From: Bacteroidota bacterium
GTDB taxonomy: Bacteria; Bacteroidota; Bacteroidia; Chitinophagales; Chitinophagaceae
DNA length: 64,000 nt
Direction: 5' to 3'
NCBI GenBank assembly: GCA_013286305.1
Contig: JABDFW010000003.1
Span: 30,287 to 94,286, forward strand
Shown: positions 25,909 through 34,362 of the stretch, piece by piece
Layout of the letters: the number at the start of each line of letters is the position of its first letter
Position numbering within the stretch: the stretch's first letter is position 1
Program-made: the position numbers and the translations under genes
The notes under the pieces: model-generated
What the model was told of the DNA's origin: nothing
Database searches by the model: none
What the model saw: the letters and a program-made list of their open reading frames with translations, nothing else

Positions 25909-26042
25909 TCCTTTTGTGCGGTTGGAAGCCACTTTAACCCTGAACCCCATAGTTAATTTTCATGCCAATGTGTGCCGGGTATTTGAAGGATGATTGGGCA
26001 GATTGTTTATTGAATCACTGCTTCCGGCCGCACAAAAAGGAA
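25909..26042. repeat. Long-range inverted repeat between convergent genes
   Basis: TCCTTTTGTGCGGTTGGAAG (left) faces GCTTCCGGCCGCACAAAAAGG (right) across about 85 bases. It could form one long stem at the ends of both the T9SS gene and xerD transcripts. Confidence 0.55.
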
Positions 26043-26050
26043 AACGATGC

Positions 26051-26953
26051 CTACTTTTTAAACGCTGGATGAAACTGGTTCAGCGTGGCTCTGAGATAAT
26101 CCCTGTCAAGGTGCGTGTAGATCTCGGTGGTGGTAATACTTTCATGCCCAAGCATTTCCTGTACCGCCCTGAGGTCTGCGCCGCCTTCTACCAAATGCGT
26201 TGCAAACGAATGTCGAAAGGTATGCGGTGAAATATTTTTATTGATCCCCGCTTTTTTTGCCAGGGCTTTTATAATGTAAAAGATCATAATGCGGCTAAGC
26301 CCCCTGCCAAACTTGCTGAGAAAAAGAATATCCTCAAACCCCTTCTGTATAGAAGCGTGTACACGAATGGAATCTTTATAAATATTTATATACTTTATGG
26401 CATCGGTTCCTATGGGCACCAGCCTTTCTTTATCGCCCTTACCAATTACCCTTATAAAACCTACATCAAGGTACAGGCAACTGATCCTTAGGTTTATAAC
26501 CTCGCTTACACGCAAACCACAACTGTACATCGTTTCGAGGATTGCTTTATTGCGGCCTCCATCGGGTTTGCTCAAGTCTATTTGTGCAATAATATTTTCA
26601 ATTTCTTCAAAGCTTAAAAAGTCCGGTAATGCCCTCTTAAGCTTTGGCGTGTCCAGCAGGGTGCTGGGGTCTGCTGTAATAATATTTTCTATCAGGCAAT
26701 ATTTATAGAAACTTCTTATGCCCGAAATAATACGCGCCTGGGAGGTCGCCGTCATACCCAGCTCCCCTATCCATATAATAAATTTTTGAAGCTCGTTCAA
26801 TTCAATATCGCCGGGTGTTTTCATAGTACCGCTCGCCAGCAGGTATTCTGTAAGCTTATCAACATCCCGCAAATAGGCCTCCACTGAATTATCGCTCAGC
26901 GAGCGCTCCAGTTGAAGATAAGCCTTAAATCCTTTTTTATAAGCATCCCACAT
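26051..26953 (-). CDS. xerD: Tyrosine recombinase XerD
   Basis: 300-residue site-specific recombinase resolving chromosome dimers at dif together with XerC. The N-terminal SAM-like DNA-binding domain is about 1-95 and the catalytic domain about 110-300, with Arg in SCGLRVSEVINL, then HTFRHSFATHLVEGGADLRAVQEMLGH (His, Arg, His) and the nucleophile Tyr in TTEIYTHLD. Start moved from 27013 to ATG 26953, as the longer form adds residues encoded by an intergenic repeat. Housekeeping type; nothing nearby suggests a mobile element. Confidence 0.93.
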   Translation of the reverse strand: MWDAYKKGFKAYLQLERSLSDNSVEAYLRDVDKLTEYLLASGTMKTPGDIELNELQKFIIWIGELGMTATSQARIISGIRSFYKYCLIENIITADPSTLLDTPKLKRALPDFLSFEEIENIIAQIDLSKPDGGRNKAILETMYSCGLRVSEVINLRISCLYLDVGFIRVIGKGDKERLVPIGTDAIKYINIYKDSIRVHASIQKGFEDILFLSKFGRGLSRIMIFYIIKALAKKAGINKNISPHTFRHSFATHLVEGGADLRAVQEMLGHESITTTEIYTHLDRDYLRATLNQFHPAFKK

Positions 26954-27025
26954 AAGAAAGTTTACAGTTGACAGTTTATAGTTTGTGCGGAGGATTGAGC
27001 TCCCGTCGATCAATCATCCGGGCGG

Positions 27026-27169
27026 ACAGATTTTCAGGATTGTTAAGATTTACGAGACCTATAAGGTTTTAAAAACCTTATAGGTCTTTGGTGTATTAGG
27101 TTTTCAGGATAATCAAGAACGAAAAGGGATTTTTTATCTGTTTTCATCTTGATTATCCTGAAAATCTGT
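27026..27169. repeat. Nested inverted-repeat element upstream of xerD
   Basis: Outer arms ACAGATTTTCAGGAT / ATCCTGAAAATCTGT enclose a perfect 15-bp palindrome (GACCTATAAGGTTTT and its complement around one A). A second 18-bp pair (TTTTCAGGATAATCAAGA and complement) overlaps the right outer arm. Alternative folds compete. It looks like a small mobile palindromic element. Confidence 0.65.
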
Positions 27170-27248
27170 GTTCAATCATCCCTGCAACCGCAATTTCTCT
27201 TATTTTCGTTAATTGTGTAATTTTAAATCGTTCTACTACCCCTTATTC

Positions 27249-27752
27249 ATGGAAAGAGTAAACCTGCGGTCATTCAAACAAAAGTCAAGGCACCATAAAA
27301 AGGCTTTCCGCCGCTTTTTGGGAAAGATAGAAAAGAACCCACCACGCGGGCTGCATAAAATGGCTGAAGAAATTGATAAAGAGGTATGGGCCGAAACTGA
27401 CTGCCTTAGCTGTGCCAATTGCTGCAAAACAATGACGCCCACTTTTACTGAAAAAGATATTAAACGAATATCACAACATCTTGAAATGACACCGGATGCA
27501 TTTAAAAGCAAATGGCTGCATTTTGAAAAGAAGGATAAGGATTGGGTAAATAATAAACAGCCGTGCCAGTTTCTTAACCTTAAAGACAATAAATGCTCCA
27601 TTTATATTGTGCGCCCTGAAAGCTGCGCCGGTTTTCCCCATCTTACCAAAAAGAAAATGGTGGATTATATTCATGTACACCAGCAGAATGTTGAATACTG
27701 CCCCGCAACGTATAAGATGGTGGAGAAGATGATGGCGTTGATAGAGATTTAG
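27249..27752 (+). CDS. YkgJ-family cysteine cluster protein
   Basis: 167 residues, with the zinc- or iron-binding Cys cluster of the YkgJ/FliB-like family: CLSCANCCK near residue 50, CQFLNLKDNKCSIYIVRPESCAGFP at about 100-125, and a late YCPAT. The basic N-terminus (VNLRSFKQKSRHHKKAFRRF) is unusual and could bind nucleic acid or membrane. The start is the ATG at 27249; the longer tracked start adds residues upstream without family support. No partner gene is evident. Biochemical role unknown. Confidence 0.8.
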   Translation: MERVNLRSFKQKSRHHKKAFRRFLGKIEKNPPRGLHKMAEEIDKEVWAETDCLSCANCCKTMTPTFTEKDIKRISQHLEMTPDAFKSKWLHFEKKDKDWVNNKQPCQFLNLKDNKCSIYIVRPESCAGFPHLTKKKMVDYIHVHQQNVEYCPATYKMVEKMMALIEI

Positions 27753-27922
27753 TCCATGGCCCATAGTCCATGGTCCATAGCTAAAGGCAGCAGGTTTACG
27801 CTTCCTTTAACCATGCTCATTTGAATTTGCAAATTTCATTTATGATTTTCTGATTGATGTTGAACAGCATTATATCTGTCAACATTTCTTTCCCATGGAC
27901 TATGGACCATGGACTATGGACT
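27750..27922. repeat. Inverted CCATGGACTATGG repeats between two genes
   Basis: TAGTCCATGG...CATAGTCCATGGTCCATAG at 27751-27780 is mirrored at 27893-27920 by CCATGGACTATGGACC and further copies. The word pair CCATGG / CTATGGAC repeats on both sides of an AT-rich 110-base core just before the end of yraN. A degenerate relative, GTTCATGGTTAATAGTTCAT, lies at 55747-55776. Confidence 0.6.
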
Positions 27923-27925
27923 GCT

Positions 27926-28282
27926 CTAAAAATACACATCCTCGATCAAAAAATATTCTATGGGTTCGCCGTAATTCATTGTTATGGCAAGTACATTAAA
28001 TTGTAAATATTTCCATTCGGGGTTCAGGTACTGGTATTCTTCCGCAGCATTTTTAAGGTTGTTCATTTTCTCCCTTCCAATACTTTCTTCGGGGTTACCA
28101 AACCGGTTTGATGTTCTTGTTTTGATCTCAAAAAAGTATAAAAATTTGTTTTTTGAGGCGATAATATCTACCTCCCACCGCTTAAAGCGCCAGTTGCGTT
28201 CAAGAATAGCATACCCGTTTTTTTGCAGGTAAATAGCGGCAAGTTCTTCGCCTTTGTCACCTGTTGTTTTATTGCTGGTCAT
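27926..28282 (-). CDS. yraN: YraN family (UPF0102) putative endonuclease
   Basis: 118 residues with the nuclease-like core GDKGEELAAIYLQKNGY, RWEVDIIAS and FFEIKTRT (the E-x-K of PD-(D/E)XK folds). The YraN family is near-universal in bacteria but poorly characterised; a link to Holliday-junction or DNA processing is proposed for relatives. Divergent from manA with 22-34 bases between starts, so the two promoters must overlap each other's coding sequence. Confidence 0.88.
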   Translation of the reverse strand: MTSNKTTGDKGEELAAIYLQKNGYAILERNWRFKRWEVDIIASKNKFLYFFEIKTRTSNRFGNPEESIGREKMNNLKNAAEEYQYLNPEWKYLQFNVLAITMNYGEPIEYFLIEDVYF

Positions 28283-28316
28283 TATAGTATCTTGCGTGGG
28301 TTAAATGATTGAAAAA

Positions 28317-29528
28317 ATGAGTTTTGGGCAAGATAAAATTTTTAAGTTAAAAGGCAAAACTCAAAATTATGCCTGGGGCGGATATGATTTTATTCCGCGC
28401 TGGCTTGGCATAGAAAATAAGGAACATAAACCATACGCAGAATACTGGATGGGGGCGCATCCGTCCGCTTCCTCAGTTTTATTGAGCGATGACAAAGAAA
28501 TTATTCTGAACGATGCCATAAAACAAGATCCTGCCGGTTTAATTGGTGAAGAGGTATTTGAAACTTTTGGAGAGCTGCCCTATTTGTTTAAAATACTGGA
28601 TGTAAAAGATATGCTGTCCATACAGGTGCACCCGTCAAAAGCAGGGGCTATTGAGGGTTATGCGGCAGAAGAAGCGGCCGGAGTTCCATTAAACGCTACA
28701 CACCGTAATTACAAAGACAAAAACCATAAGCCTGAAGTTATGGTGGCGCTAAGCGAGTTTTGGTTGCTGCATGGCTTTTTGGAAAAAAGTGCATTACTTG
28801 AAGTTTTAAGAACCGTGCCCGAATTTGGAGGATTTGACGATATATTTAATGTAAGCGGTTACAAAGGCCTGTATCAATACGTGATGGAAATGCCGCAGGA
28901 TGAAGTGAATGAACTACTTGCCCCGCTGGTGCAAAGGGAGTTGGTTGCGAAGAGAAGCAATGAGTTATCCAAACATCAACCGGGTTGGTGGGTAAGTAAA
29001 TCGTTTGAAGGAAAAGATGAAATTAGTGAGATTGACAAGGGCGTCTTTTCTATTTATTTCTTCAATATTGTAAAAGTGTCGCCGGGTGAGGCTATTTTCC
29101 AGGGCTCAGGCATTCCGCATGCATATCTTGAAGGCCAAAACGTAGAACTGATGGCCAACAGCGATAATGTATTGCGCGGCGGCCTTACTTCAAAGCATGT
29201 TGATGTACAGCAATTGCTGAAACATACCATTTTTGAGGAAACAAAAGTTAAGATTTTAAGGGGAGATAGACATGAACTGGGGGAAGTGGTATATGAATGC
29301 CTTGTTCCAGATTTTGGCATAAGCAAAATAGCGTTGTTGGCAGGGCAAAGTATTCAATCGCAGGCCTCTTCTATGGAGATCATTGTGGTTATTGAAGGCA
29401 GCCTGCAGGTTTCCGGCACCAATACCATTAACGCCCTTAAGGGAGAGGCAGTAGCCATACTGGCGGGTGAAAAATATACTATTACTACTTCTTTAGATGT
29501 ATTGGCGTACAAAGCGTTTGTACCATAG
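28317..29528 (+). CDS. manA: Mannose-6-phosphate isomerase, class I
   Basis: Interconverts mannose-6-phosphate and fructose-6-phosphate using zinc; cytoplasmic. 403 residues. Motifs: KGKTQNYAWGGYDF at the N-terminus, FKILDVKDMLSIQVHPSK with metal-binding His and Gln, and PGEAIFQGSGIPHAYLEGQ with NVELMANSDNVLRGG in the second cupin. ATG 28317 is used rather than 28305 because the family starts close to FKLKGK; either is possible. Monocistronic. Supplies mannose for glycan synthesis or feeds mannose into glycolysis. Confidence 0.93.
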   Translation: MSFGQDKIFKLKGKTQNYAWGGYDFIPRWLGIENKEHKPYAEYWMGAHPSASSVLLSDDKEIILNDAIKQDPAGLIGEEVFETFGELPYLFKILDVKDMLSIQVHPSKAGAIEGYAAEEAAGVPLNATHRNYKDKNHKPEVMVALSEFWLLHGFLEKSALLEVLRTVPEFGGFDDIFNVSGYKGLYQYVMEMPQDEVNELLAPLVQRELVAKRSNELSKHQPGWWVSKSFEGKDEISEIDKGVFSIYFFNIVKVSPGEAIFQGSGIPHAYLEGQNVELMANSDNVLRGGLTSKHVDVQQLLKHTIFEETKVKILRGDRHELGEVVYECLVPDFGISKIALLAGQSIQSQASSMEIIVVIEGSLQVSGTNTINALKGEAVAILAGEKYTITTSLDVLAYKAFVP

Positions 29529-29534
29529 AAAATT

Positions 29535-29572
29535 GTCATTAGCCCGAAGCTTCGGACAATGGTCATTTAGAA
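29535..29572. repeat. Palindrome CCGAAGCTTCGG inside a TTGTCATTAG/GGTCATTTAG pair
   Basis: TTGTCATTAG, CCCGAAGCTTCGG, ACAATGGTCATTTAG follow manA. The GTCATT words on both sides of the palindrome suggest a short palindrome set into, or flanked by, a repeat. Confidence 0.45.
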
Positions 29573-29600
29573 AAACCTTCAAGTTTTGTGAGGCCTTATA

Positions 29601-29631
29601 TTGGGCAAGTTGTTTTTAAAACCTACTTTTG
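29601..29631 (+). promoter_or_regulatory. Promoter TTG-N20-TACTTTTG
   Basis: TTG at 29601-29603 and TACTTTTG at 29624-29631, 20 bases apart, match the Bacteroidota consensus. Expected transcript start about 29637, so the protein starts at 29649 rather than at the TTG that the ORF track used. Confidence 0.7.
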
Positions 29632-29648
29632 CCAAAAGAAAACAAGAC

Positions 29649-30227
29649 ATGAAAATGAATAAAAAGGCCGCCATTTTTTATTTCCTGATGCTGGTAGCTG
29701 TTACCACATTAATAAAAATACTATGTGCACCTAATATAGAATTTAGTGGCTTTACCGCTGTAATGGCAGTTGCTTTATTTGCAGGTTTAACTTCATCCAG
29801 TGCAAAAAACGCTTTTTTACTGCCACTGATCGTACTTTTTATAAGCAATATAATATTAGAAGTGCTTTTCAGGCTGAATTTGTTTGTATTTCATGGTTTT
29901 TATAAATGGCAAATTCTTGAGTATTCGTTAATACTTGTTTTGGCCTTAATAGGCATGTTGCTGCGCAAATCGCGCACCGCCGGCGTATTTATTGCCGCCT
30001 TTGCCGGGCCAACTTTGTACTTTATTGTGTCTAACTTTTTTGTGTGGCTTATAAGCTGGCAAACATTAGGTTATACCCATGATATAAAAGGGCTTACAAC
30101 GTGTTACACGGCCGGTTTGCCTTTTTACAGGAACAGCATTATATCCACCGTTGTGTTTTTGCCGGTATTTATTATGGCTTACAATTGGATTGTAAAAGGC
30201 AAAGCCGCTCTTACGCTGGCTAAATAA
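29649..30227 (+). CDS. Multi-pass membrane protein, DUF6580-like
   Basis: 192 residues with five or six hydrophobic segments (about 6-24, 30-45, 52-70, 85-100, 112-140, 165-183). The motif NIEFSGFTAVMAVALFAG, LPLIVLFISNIILEV, and FFVWLISW...YTHDIKGLTTCYTAGLPFYRNSI fit the DUF6580 family of putative transport proteins, which resemble small-solute ECF-type S components. Substrate unknown. Preceded by a good promoter and followed by a good terminator, so it is a single-gene unit. Confidence 0.72.
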   Translation: MKMNKKAAIFYFLMLVAVTTLIKILCAPNIEFSGFTAVMAVALFAGLTSSSAKNAFLLPLIVLFISNIILEVLFRLNLFVFHGFYKWQILEYSLILVLALIGMLLRKSRTAGVFIAAFAGPTLYFIVSNFFVWLISWQTLGYTHDIKGLTTCYTAGLPFYRNSIISTVVFLPVFIMAYNWIVKGKAALTLAK

Positions 30228-30267
30228 TAATACTTAAATATATAAGGCAGCAAACCTGTTTAAAGTA

Positions 30268-30300
30268 AATCCCGGAATATCATACACCGGGATTTTTTTA
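30268..30300 (+). terminator. Rho-independent terminator
   Basis: AATCCCGG ... CCGGGATT followed by TTTTTTA, 40 bases after the DUF6580-like gene. It ends at the stop codon of the next, convergent gene. Confidence 0.85.
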
Positions 30301-30639
30301 TTAAAACTTTCCGAAAAAATTAGATATATCAAAATATATCTTTTTTATTGTGCCATCAGATGTTTTTATGGTAATTACATCGTAAGGTTTACTGTTGTTG
30401 TTCATAAGCGCCTGCCCCTGGCTTTCGCTGCCCGGATAATTATCCCTTATCCATTTATACTCAGCAGCTACGCCTGTTGTTTCGCTCTTACCCTGAATTA
30501 CTATCGCTTTTTCATAAGAAGACCCATCAGCATTTGGACTTGAAGGTGTTTGAATTGTGCTTTGAGAAGAGGCAGTGTGTTTTGAGGGCGAACAAGCAGC
30601 TATTGAAGCAATTAAAAAAATTAAAACCAGCTTTTTCAT
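30301..30639 (-). CDS. Small lipoprotein, unknown function
   Basis: 112 residues; lipoprotein signal (FLIASIAACSPS, Cys at about 16), a Ser/Thr-rich linker (about 17-40), then a compact domain with YEKAIVIQGKSETTGVAAEYKWIRDNYPG and KPYDVITIKTSDGTIKKIYFDIS. The domain has the look of a small alpha/beta fold. No family recognised. Stop codon abuts the convergent terminator. Confidence 0.65.
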   Translation of the reverse strand: MKKLVLIFLIASIAACSPSKHTASSQSTIQTPSSPNADGSSYEKAIVIQGKSETTGVAAEYKWIRDNYPGSESQGQALMNNNSKPYDVITIKTSDGTIKKIYFDISNFFGKF

Positions 30640-30708
30640 GATTTAAGGTTTTGGTGAACATACTAAAGATGCAGGAATATTATATTTTACACAAGCCGTC
30701 CTAAAGTT

Positions 30709-31191
30709 TTACAACAATTCATTTTTTTGAGCCTCGTAACCTTCATCAATCAATAAGTGCTTGCCATCAGCGGCTGTGGTTGCCAGTTCATCACAACGGT
30801 TATTAAAGGCATTCTCGTGGTGGCCTTTAACCCAAACAAATTTTATTTTGTAATCTTTTGCCAGCTTATAAAAGCGCGTCCACAGGTCTTTATTTTTTTT
30901 GCCCCCTTTAAAGTCGTTCCGTATCCAGCCATCAAGCCATTTTTTTTCAACGGAGTTTACAAGATACTGGCTGTCTGTGTAAATAGTAAGGGGGATATTT
31001 TTTTTGGTTAGAGATTCAATGGCAGCTATAACACCCATCAATTCCATCCGGTTATTGGTAGTTAAGCGGTAGCCCGCAGAAAGCTCTTTACGCTTGTCAC
31101 CCCACATTAATATAGCGCCATAACCACCCGGCCCCGGATTGCCGCGGCTTGATCCGTCTGTATAAATTATAAGCTGATGCCCTTGCTGCAT
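30709..31191 (-). CDS. rnhA: Ribonuclease HI
   Basis: Cleaves RNA in RNA-DNA hybrids (Okazaki primers, R-loops). 160 residues. The four acidic metal residues are visible: D12 in IIYTDGSSRGNPG, E50 in NNRMELMGV, D73 in TIYTDSQYLV and D134 in NNRCDELA. VKGHHENAFNN carries the assisting His, and the basic handle region (KKWLDGWIRNDFKGGKKNK) is present. Forty bases downstream of the PhzF-like gene start region, same strand. Confidence 0.96.
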   Translation of the reverse strand: MQQGHQLIIYTDGSSRGNPGPGGYGAILMWGDKRKELSAGYRLTTNNRMELMGVIAAIESLTKKNIPLTIYTDSQYLVNSVEKKWLDGWIRNDFKGGKKNKDLWTRFYKLAKDYKIKFVWVKGHHENAFNNRCDELATTAADGKHLLIDEGYEAQKNELL

Positions 31192-31231
31192 AGATGTGTA
31201 CCTTTATTTCTCTTTCAATCTTCCTTAGGCT

Positions 31232-32020
31232 TTACGCCTCATACTCACCCCTCATGTACGTAACAGCGCTCCCGCTCATCAGCACGCGGCCACCTTTTAA
31301 TTCACAATCAAGGTAACCACGCCGTTTTGATACCTGAATTGCGGTAAGCGATGTTTTATTCAACTGTTCTGCCCAATAGGGAACTGTGCCAGTATGCGCC
31401 GAGCCAGTAACGGGGTCTTCATCTATACCGCTTTGCGGGGCAAAAAAGCGGGAAACAAAATCTGATTGGTCTCCTATGGAAGTAGCAATTATTCCTCTTG
31501 CGCCGATCTTAGCCAGCGCTTTAAAATCGGGGCTCAATTCTTCAACATCTTTTTGTGTGGACAGCACTACCATATAATCAAAAGATGTTTTATATACTTT
31601 GGCGTCGGTAATGCCTAAGGCTTCCAATAAACCGGCAGGAACTTCCTCAACAGTCTTGGGCGGGTCTGCAGGAAAATCGAGCGTATAAACCCCTTTTTCT
31701 TTGCAGGTAACTTTAAGCAAACCGCTTAATGATTCAAACAATAATTCATCAGCAGTATAGCCAAGCTCCGTATAAAATATGTGGGCGCTGGCCAATGTTG
31801 CGTGGCCGCAAAGCTTTACTTCAACCGTTGGGGTAAACCAGCGGATCCTATAATGGCTGCCCTCTTTCACAAAAAATACCGTTTCAGCTAAATTGTTTTC
31901 CACTGCAAGGTTTTGCATCAGCACATCGGGCAACCATTCCTCCAGGGGGCAAACAGCCGCGGGGTTACCACCAAATAATTTATCAGTAAATGCATCAACT
32001 ACATATATTGGTAATTTCAT
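31232..32020 (-). CDS. PhzF-family isomerase-like protein
   Basis: 262 residues of the PhzF/diaminopimelate-epimerase fold. Motifs: YVVDAFTDKLFGGNPAAVC at the N-terminus, the catalytic-Glu segment NLAETVFF, WFTPTVEVKLCGHATLASAH, and GIDEDPVTGSAHT in the second half. In Pseudomonas, PhzF isomerises DHHA for phenazine synthesis; no phenazine genes are here, so a different small-molecule isomerisation is likely. Substrate unknown. Confidence 0.88.
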   Translation of the reverse strand: MKLPIYVVDAFTDKLFGGNPAAVCPLEEWLPDVLMQNLAVENNLAETVFFVKEGSHYRIRWFTPTVEVKLCGHATLASAHIFYTELGYTADELLFESLSGLLKVTCKEKGVYTLDFPADPPKTVEEVPAGLLEALGITDAKVYKTSFDYMVVLSTQKDVEELSPDFKALAKIGARGIIATSIGDQSDFVSRFFAPQSGIDEDPVTGSAHTGTVPYWAEQLNKTSLTAIQVSKRRGYLDCELKGGRVLMSGSAVTYMRGEYEA

Positions 32021-32084
32021 AAAGCACTATTATCTTAAAGAGTTGTATTCAAAAAAATGATTTGTGTAAAATATTACTTCGCAG

Positions 32085-32540
32085 CTAATCTAAACTCACA
32101 TTTTCAGTAGTTATGTCCCAGTGCGATATCAATAATTCAAAGCGGTGCTGCTCCTCTTTGGCCAGTTTATCAAGGTCAGGATATAACTGAGCTTTATAAG
32201 ACGTGGTAAGGTTTTCATCATATGCCAATGCCGCTGTTCTAAAAACAAGCGTAACCCGAAAATCCCAGCGCGTATCTTCACCGCTGTGTAACCTTGGTTT
32301 CTCAGCAGTAACGCTTATAATATCGCCTTTCTCTATCGCTTTTTTTAACAGGGGATAATGATTCTTTTTCCACAAACTAATAAACTCATCTGCAAAGCCC
32401 CATTTTACCTTGTAATAACCTTCAACGGTAAAATAATTTTTCGAAGCATCTGCATTGTTTTGGGCAAAACTGTGGTTAAACACAGCGATAAGTGTTATTA
32501 CAATAAATATCGCGATAAATTTTTTTGTTAGCGTGGCCAT
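32085..32540 (-). CDS. Exported protein of unknown function
   Basis: 151 residues with a signal peptide (cut near HSFAQN, residue 27). The rest (FTVEGYYKVKWGFADEFISLWKKNHYPLLKKAI ... WDFRVTLVFRTAALAYDE) has the beta-alpha-beta rhythm of dimeric ferredoxin-like (ABM/NIPSNAP-type) domains, an impression only. Possibly transcribed with the PhzF-like gene (64 bases apart). Confidence 0.6.
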   Translation of the reverse strand: MATLTKKFIAIFIVITLIAVFNHSFAQNNADASKNYFTVEGYYKVKWGFADEFISLWKKNHYPLLKKAIEKGDIISVTAEKPRLHSGEDTRWDFRVTLVFRTAALAYDENLTTSYKAQLYPDLDKLAKEEQHRFELLISHWDITTENVSLD

Positions 32541-32626
32541 ATAATAATTTTAAGGTTTCTGCAATGTACGCTTTAGCGCTTTACTCACTTTACGCTTAAA
32601 CATTTTCTCCGTAAAACGAAAGCAGG

Positions 32627-33163
32627 CTATTCATCTAATTCCTTTAGAAACGATAATCCCACATCCCACTCACCAAAACCCGCAGCAACATTTATGTGCC
32701 CGGCATTGCCAATATTTATTAACTCACTTCCCCAGCAATTGGCAAAATAAGCAGCACGTTCCAAAGTAACATAAAAGTCATCATCGCTGGTAACTGTGAT
32801 AGACCTAAATGGCAGTTTATGCAGGCACATGGGTTTAAAGCCCGTGGTGCCTTGTGGGTAAGATGCTGCTTCGGTATCGCTGGGGCCAACCAATAATGCG
32901 CCTTTTATCGTCCTGTTATATTTTTTTGCCCATGCTGCAACAGTCGTATTCGCAAGGCTGTGCGCCACAAGTATAACTTTGCTTAGGTCATGCTGCATCA
33001 CAGCCGCATCAATGTTAGCAATCCATTCATCACAAACGGGCGCATCCCAACTGCTTTGCTTTACACGAATAAAACCAAACCGCCGTTGCCATATTGTTTG
33101 CCAATGCCCTTCACCTGAATTGCCAAGCCCGGGTAGTATAAGAATGGTCGAATTAAATTGCAT
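32627..33163 (-). CDS. RBBP9/YdeN-family serine hydrolase
   Basis: 178 residues from ATG 33163; the longer tracked start has no family support. Small alpha/beta hydrolase: ILILPGLGNSGEGHWQTIWQ at the N-terminus, nucleophile in VILVAHSLANTT (Ser near residue 75; GHSLG-type elbow replaced by AHSLA), Asp region in TVTSDDDFYV and His in IGNAGHINVAAGFGEW. Typical of the RBBP9-like family, whose natural substrates are unknown in bacteria. Confidence 0.85.
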   Translation of the reverse strand: MQFNSTILILPGLGNSGEGHWQTIWQRRFGFIRVKQSSWDAPVCDEWIANIDAAVMQHDLSKVILVAHSLANTTVAAWAKKYNRTIKGALLVGPSDTEAASYPQGTTGFKPMCLHKLPFRSITVTSDDDFYVTLERAAYFANCWGSELINIGNAGHINVAAGFGEWDVGLSFLKELDE

Positions 33164-33354
33164 ATATCCAAAACGATTTAGGCGGCAATATAATAAGTAA
33201 CATGGTAAAATGTACATCTACTTATACAGGCCGCAATATAGTATATCTACTCACTTATACCTTTCATCTATTCAACTGAATGCAATATGGGCACAGGTAT
33301 TAGTTTGCAGGCGTTGCAGCTTATATTTACCTTTAATCCTGCAACTATAATACA

Positions 33355-34362
33355 TTGCATATAAAATCAAAATATTTCATTCCGGGTATCCACATACTTA
33401 TTTGGGGGTCGCTCTTTGCCATAACCACCATTGCCTTTAGCGGCGTAAAGTTAAATACCGGCTTGCCACACAATTTTTTCCTGGTTACCAACATATACCA
33501 CGTACTGCTGTTCTATTTCAACGTATATTTTCTTTATCCAAAGCTTGTTACAAGAAAAAGATGGTGGCTGTACCCGCCTGTAATAGCAGGCATTATAGCC
33601 TTATCCTATTTTGCAAAGATCTATCTCATTCGGCTAATTGACCCTTCGTTCACACTATCTAATCTTAACAGGCGAATTATATTTTTTCCACCGGTAGCTT
33701 TTATAGTTGCAGGTATTATTTTCCGGGTGATTACCGGCAGGATACATTTTGAAAAATTACAAAAAGAACAACAGGCTGAACGCCTTGCCACAGAGTTGAA
33801 ATTCTTGCGGTCGCAGGTAAGCCCTCATTTTCTTTTTAACATGATGACCAATATGGTTTCGTTAGCAAGAAAAAAATCAGACCTGCTTGAGCCCTCACTT
33901 ATAAAATTATCTGATCTTTTAAGGTATATGCTTTATGAATCAGGCGATGAAAAATTTACTATCGGCAAAGAGATCGCATATCTTAAAAATTATATTGAGC
34001 TGCAACAACTTCGCTTTGGAGAAGATGTGGAAATACAATTGCATATAGAAGATGAGAGCCCTGATTGCAATATAGAGCCTATGTTGCTGATACCTTTTGT
34101 GGAAAATGCGTTTAAACATGGCATTGGTATGGTAGAGCATCCTTTTATAAAGATATTTATAACAGTAAAAGAACAACAACTTCTTTTCAGTGTTACTAAT
34201 ACTTATAATAAAAACAATCTTTCCAAGGATAAGAATTCAGGCATAGGTTTAGAGAATGTAAAAAACAGGCTGCAATTGTTATATCCGGGAAAATACACAT
34301 TATCAATAAATGATGAGAACAATATTTATAGTGCTGAATTAAAACTTAACCTGGCATGTTGA
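33355..34362 (+). CDS. LytS/YehU-type sensor histidine kinase (pair 1)
   Basis: 335 residues: four membrane helices (about 10-28, 42-60, 72-92, 108-126), then a His_kinase domain with the phospho-acceptor His 158 in LRSQVSPHFLFNMMTN and a degenerate HATPase domain (MLLIPFVENAFKHGIG, GIGLENVKNRLQLLYPG). The only possible start near the first helix is the TTG at 33355. It overlaps the downstream regulator by 7 bases, so the two make a two-component pair. Sensory input is through the membrane region, with no periplasmic domain of size. Confidence 0.88.
   Translation: MHIKSKYFIPGIHILIWGSLFAITTIAFSGVKLNTGLPHNFFLVTNIYHVLLFYFNVYFLYPKLVTRKRWWLYPPVIAGIIALSYFAKIYLIRLIDPSFTLSNLNRRIIFFPPVAFIVAGIIFRVITGRIHFEKLQKEQQAERLATELKFLRSQVSPHFLFNMMTNMVSLARKKSDLLEPSLIKLSDLLRYMLYESGDEKFTIGKEIAYLKNYIELQQLRFGEDVEIQLHIEDESPDCNIEPMLLIPFVENAFKHGIGMVEHPFIKIFITVKEQQLLFSVTNTYNKNNLSKDKNSGIGLENVKNRLQLLYPGKYTLSINDENNIYSAELKLNLAC

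Noticed and set aside
26051-26953. XerD as integrase of a mobile island
   Set aside because: Length and motifs fit the housekeeping dif recombinase; no att-like repeats or cargo genes flank it.
31232-32020. Phenazine biosynthesis locus
   Set aside because: Only a PhzF-like gene is present; no phzA-E or G, and PhzF-like proteins are common without phenazines.
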